Below are positions 62,846 through 64,000 of a DNA stretch of 64,000 nucleotides, in pieces. Each line of letters begins with the position of its first letter. Positions within the stretch are counted from its first letter, which is position 1. Below the pieces are notes generated by a model. It did not search any database. It saw nothing but the letters and a program-made list of their open reading frames with translations, and was not told the origin of the DNA. This DNA is from Scortum barcoo (lineage: Eukaryota > Chordata > Actinopteri > Centrarchiformes > Terapontidae), in contig CM041531.1 of assembly GCA_023238725.1 (NCBI GenBank), forward strand, positions 18,498,643 through 18,562,642, written 5' to 3'. The position numbers were made by a program, and so were the translations under genes.

Positions 62846-63250
62846 ACTTCCACCCTGCCTGGGACAGCCCCACAAAACCCAGCCAGACCAGCGGACACTG
62901 ACGGGGCCACCTGGAGCACAACTGTGGTGGCTTTGTGGTGGACGCGGGTAGGAGAAGAGGGTCGTGGTTCCCAGCGCTGAGATGTTATTAATCAGTGTTA
63001 TAAGGAGGTCGGTCAGACATACAGAAGCTCGGGTATGCAGCAGGACGGTGATTCAGGGCCAGAGTAAGGCCAGGACTGAGGGTCACGGCTGGGGCTGGAG
63101 AGGAGGCACAGAGGGACAATTTAAGAAACAACCCAGAAGTTCCTCTCCCCCCTGACCCTGTCATCCTGACGACGAGACGAAGAAAGACTTTGATGTGTAA
63201 AGATGAAAATATATGAAGGAATATAGGTGATAGGAGAGCAGGGCAGTGTA

Positions 63251-63313
63251 GTGTGTGTGTGTGTGTGTGGATGTGTGGGCGTAGCAAGAGTGTGTGTGTG
63301 TGTGTGTGTGTGG
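63251..63313 (+). repeat. Paired (TG)n tracts in the nkd1 3' UTR
   Basis: (TG)n at 63251-63269 and again at 63290-63313, each followed by the same GGATGTGTG sequence, which suggests a local duplication. In RNA this would be a UG-repeat, a known type of binding site for CELF and TDP-43 proteins. Confidence 0.8.
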
Positions 63314-63700
63314 ATGTGTGTGAGTGTCACGACACTGGTGTCTGTTGAAAACCACTTGAAGTGCGCTCCTGGGTGCGTGAGTATTTAAAGCAGGCTGTCA
63401 GGCAGGTTTTTAAAGATGAAAATGAAGATTCTGATTCAAGCACGCAATACCCCGTAAGCAAAAATGGGAAGGAAAATGTTGCTATGTTGTTATAAAATTA
63501 AAAAAAAAAAGAACAGAGATCCCAAATCCGCTGCTACCTCTAATTTTATCGTAATTGTTGTTGTAATGGTGACTTTGACTAAGCATTCAGAGGTTATTTT
63601 CAAATTACTTGCAAACTTTTTTGAAAAAAGAGAAATCGTCTCGCGAGCTGCAGTACTGAGGTGTTGAAAAAGCTCCTTACTTTTATTAACTAACATTTAC

Positions 63701-63708
63701 TGTACATA
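63701..63708 (+). promoter_or_regulatory. Pumilio-type element UGUACAUA in the nkd1 3' UTR
   Basis: TGTACATA is an exact match to the UGUANAUA Pumilio recognition element, on the sense strand, in an AT-rich stretch 856 bases after the stop codon. An exact 8-mer can occur by chance, and function depends on the UTR reaching this far. Confidence 0.3.
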
Positions 63709-64000
63709 AGGTATATATTGTTATCAATTTTATAAACTTTATCGATAATGTGATATCTTTGTATTCACTATCTGAAGCTTTTTCGTTTTCTTTCCTCCAT
63801 GATTACGTTTTATAAGACCACTAGGAGCCTCATTTTCACTGTATTACTCACTCACACTCTCCTGTCACTGTCCTTCTGCTTCAGCTGCCTCACTGTGTTG
63901 TTAGGTACGTAACTGTAATTATGCCTGGATGACTAAAATCCCAACTCTCAACAGTGCTGGTCAGTAGCTTGACCTCAAATTGCACCGCAAGTGATAGGCC

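Larger units (their letters stand above)
62846..64000 (+). other. nkd1: nkd1 3' untranslated region, probably continuing past the window
   Basis: Follows the stop codon without another gene. No canonical AATAAA was found down to the window end; an ATTAAA lies inside the A-rich run near 63497. The region holds two (TG)n tracts and a UGUACAUA Pumilio-type site at 63701-63708. The transcript end is unknown. Confidence 0.55.

Noticed and set aside
62547..62921. Long antisense open frames opposite nkd1 exon 10
   Set aside because: Shadow of GC-rich coding sequence on the other strand; no domain and no supporting promoter or splice context.

Overview
The window reads as vertebrate, almost certainly teleost, nuclear DNA. 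It has one intron-containing gene with GT-AG junctions, long AT-rich non-coding stretches, many di- and tetranucleotide microsatellites, and diverged copies of two interspersed repeat families I recognise as common in ray-finned fish. Nothing points to a bacterium, phage or virus, and I saw no operon, CRISPR array or insertion sequence.

The only protein-coding gene I can support is a Naked cuticle homologue, best read as nkd1, on the + strand. Ten coding exons run from the ATG at 35897 to the TGA at 62845. They join in frame to 1347 nt (448 residues plus stop), close to the roughly 470 residues of mammalian NKD1. The protein has an N-terminal myristoylation-type start (MGKLHSK), one EF-hand with its flanking Dishevelled-binding region, a conserved CVDEN/NHYLDLAGIENY block, and the histidine-rich C-terminus typical of the family. 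Nkd proteins bind Dishevelled and dampen canonical Wnt signalling; their genes are usually themselves induced by Wnt as negative feedback.

Layout. Positions 1 to about 35560 are upstream intergenic DNA without a convincing exon. They hold microsatellites, two copies of a fold-back (MITE-like) repeat at about 4980-5265 and 12082-12480, two copies of a second fish repeat at about 20839-21165 and 28140-28310, several small tandem duplications, and a cluster of four identical 12-mers at 26482-27052. The 5' leader and first three exons sit together at about 35.6-36.36 kb. A 17.4 kb intron 3 follows and contains three strong Tcf/Lef-type sites within 0.6 kb (41134-41704). Exon 4 lies alone at 53.7 kb, and exons 5-10 occupy 57.86-62.85 kb. 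The 3' untranslated region begins at 62846 and may run to the window end.

The points most worth a second look are the intronic Tcf/Lef cluster (a candidate Wnt feedback enhancer), the 12-mer cluster in the upstream desert, a short upstream ORF overlapping the nkd1 start codon, and the TG microsatellite in place of a pyrimidine tract before exon 5. I did not find a new multi-gene system. Motif and repeat counts were made by eye, and repeat-family identity rests on recognition, not on a search.
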